Source: Porphyromonadaceae bacterium UBA7207 (GTDB lineage Bacteria > Bacteroidota > Bacteroidia > Bacteroidales > Muribaculaceae). Taken from it: DNA of 9,107 nt. The position numbers and the translations under genes were made by a program. Under the pieces are notes generated by a model. That model did no database searches. It had not been told where the DNA came from and saw only the letters and a list, made by a program, of their open reading frames with translations. The stretch's first letter is position 1, and the number at the start of each line of letters is the position of its first letter. Positions 8,770-9,107 of this stretch are shown piece after piece. The stretch spans positions 1-9,107 of the forward strand of contig DKUJ01000038.1 in the NCBI GenBank assembly GCA_002490635.1, in the 5' to 3' direction.

Positions 8770-9010
8770 TCGTTCCCGAAAAGTCCAATTTTGAGTCTTG
8801 AAGGGATATATAACGTATAGTGATGGATGGGATTGTGGAGCCGACTCTTATATATTAATGTATGATGGATTTATCGCGACTCGTGATGTGTCCTTGAATG
8901 ACAATGCGATTTCGCAGTGCTGAAAATTGCCTCCGGGAAAAAATGAAAATTCAATTGGCAATTAGGGACAAGTGTGATTGATGGCGCAAGGTACAATTTG
9001 GACGAAAATC
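8743..9010. other. Divergent intergenic region with repeated TATATA-type motifs
   Basis: No convincing gene is seen. TATATA cores occur at 8758-8763, 8807-8812 and 8849-8854; the last two are followed by GTAT (TATATAACGTAT, and TATATATTAATGTAT at 8849-8863). A 7-bp inverted repeat, AATTGCC (8925-8931) and GGCAATT (8957-8963), also lies here. These are possible binding sites for the divergent AraC-type regulator, by position only. Two very short open frames on the plus strand (11 and 27 codons, around 8864-8983) show no family features. Confidence 0.35.
8807..8818 (+). repeat. Copy 2 of the 12-bp direct repeat TATATAACGTAT
   Basis: Second exact copy of the motif at 7715-7726, same orientation. 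It lies about 65 nt upstream of the AraC gene's -7 box and about 200 nt upstream of the plus-strand promoter at 9011-9040. Confidence 0.35.
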
Positions 9011-9040
9011 TTGGAGTTTCGCCGAAAAGTTGTAACTTTG
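9011..9040 (+). promoter_or_regulatory. Near-ideal Bacteroidota promoter for a gene beyond the right edge
   Basis: TTG (9011-9013), a 19-nt spacer, then TAACTTTG (9033-9040) match the -33/-7 consensus exactly. Transcription should begin near 9046-9048. The remaining 60 nt carry a five-codon frame (MKGSP, 9073-9090) and an open frame from the ATG at 9092 that runs off the end. Neither can be called a gene from so little sequence. A CGAAA/TTTCG inverted repeat (9003-9007, 9017-9021) spans the -33 box and could be an operator half-site pair. Confidence 0.75.
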
Positions 9041-9107
9041 TGGCAATCAAACGTGTTTAACAATTAAGTGACATGAAAGGTTCCCCTTGAAATGTTAATT
9101 AAATGTT

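Noticed and set aside
8898..8983. 27-codon plus-strand frame upstream of the right-edge promoter
   Set aside because: No promoter or family resemblance; its composition looks like ordinary intergenic sequence.

Overview
The window looks like a chromosomal core-gene region of a Bacteroidota (Bacteroidales) bacterium with moderately high GC, perhaps of the Muribaculaceae type. This rests on four things: the protein families and their sequence style, promoters of the TTG / TAnnTTTG type, no Shine-Dalgarno motif before any start, and a very short basic protein of a kind I know from Bacteroidota genomes. The exact family is inference.

All seven supported genes lie on the minus strand, so they read from right to left. 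In transcription order they are: an AraC-type regulator (7746-8663); a DUF308-like six-helix membrane protein (6897-7652) that overlaps a YjjG-like HAD phosphatase (6170-6907); an HU-type nucleoid protein (5534-5815); a 29-residue, extremely basic protein probably of the ribosome (5363-5452); an RNase E/G family endoribonuclease with a long disordered tail (2947-5097); and pyruvate, phosphate dikinase (1-2685), which lacks only its last few residues at the window edge.

Transcription units can be read from the signals. The AraC gene has a good -7 box just ahead of it. The DUF308 and HAD genes overlap and form one unit, which probably ends in hairpins at 5971-6028. HU, the 29-residue protein and RNase G follow in the same direction with no terminator recognised between them, so they may form a nucleoid/ribosome/RNA-turnover cluster that ends at a clear intrinsic terminator at 2872-2907. 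ppdK then has its own promoter, with a tandem repeat at the predicted transcription start.

The right end (8664-9107) holds no convincing gene. It carries the AraC promoter, several TATATA-containing motifs, and one near-ideal Bacteroidota promoter on the plus strand (9011-9040) that must serve a divergent gene beyond the window. The longest open frame in the window, 918 codons on the plus strand opposite ppdK, is judged a codon-bias shadow and not a gene.

I found no mobile element, CRISPR array, rRNA or tRNA. Nothing here is clearly a new system. The points most worth following up are the RNase G tail with its arginine-rich patch, the 29-residue protein between HU and RNase G, and the untranslated structures.
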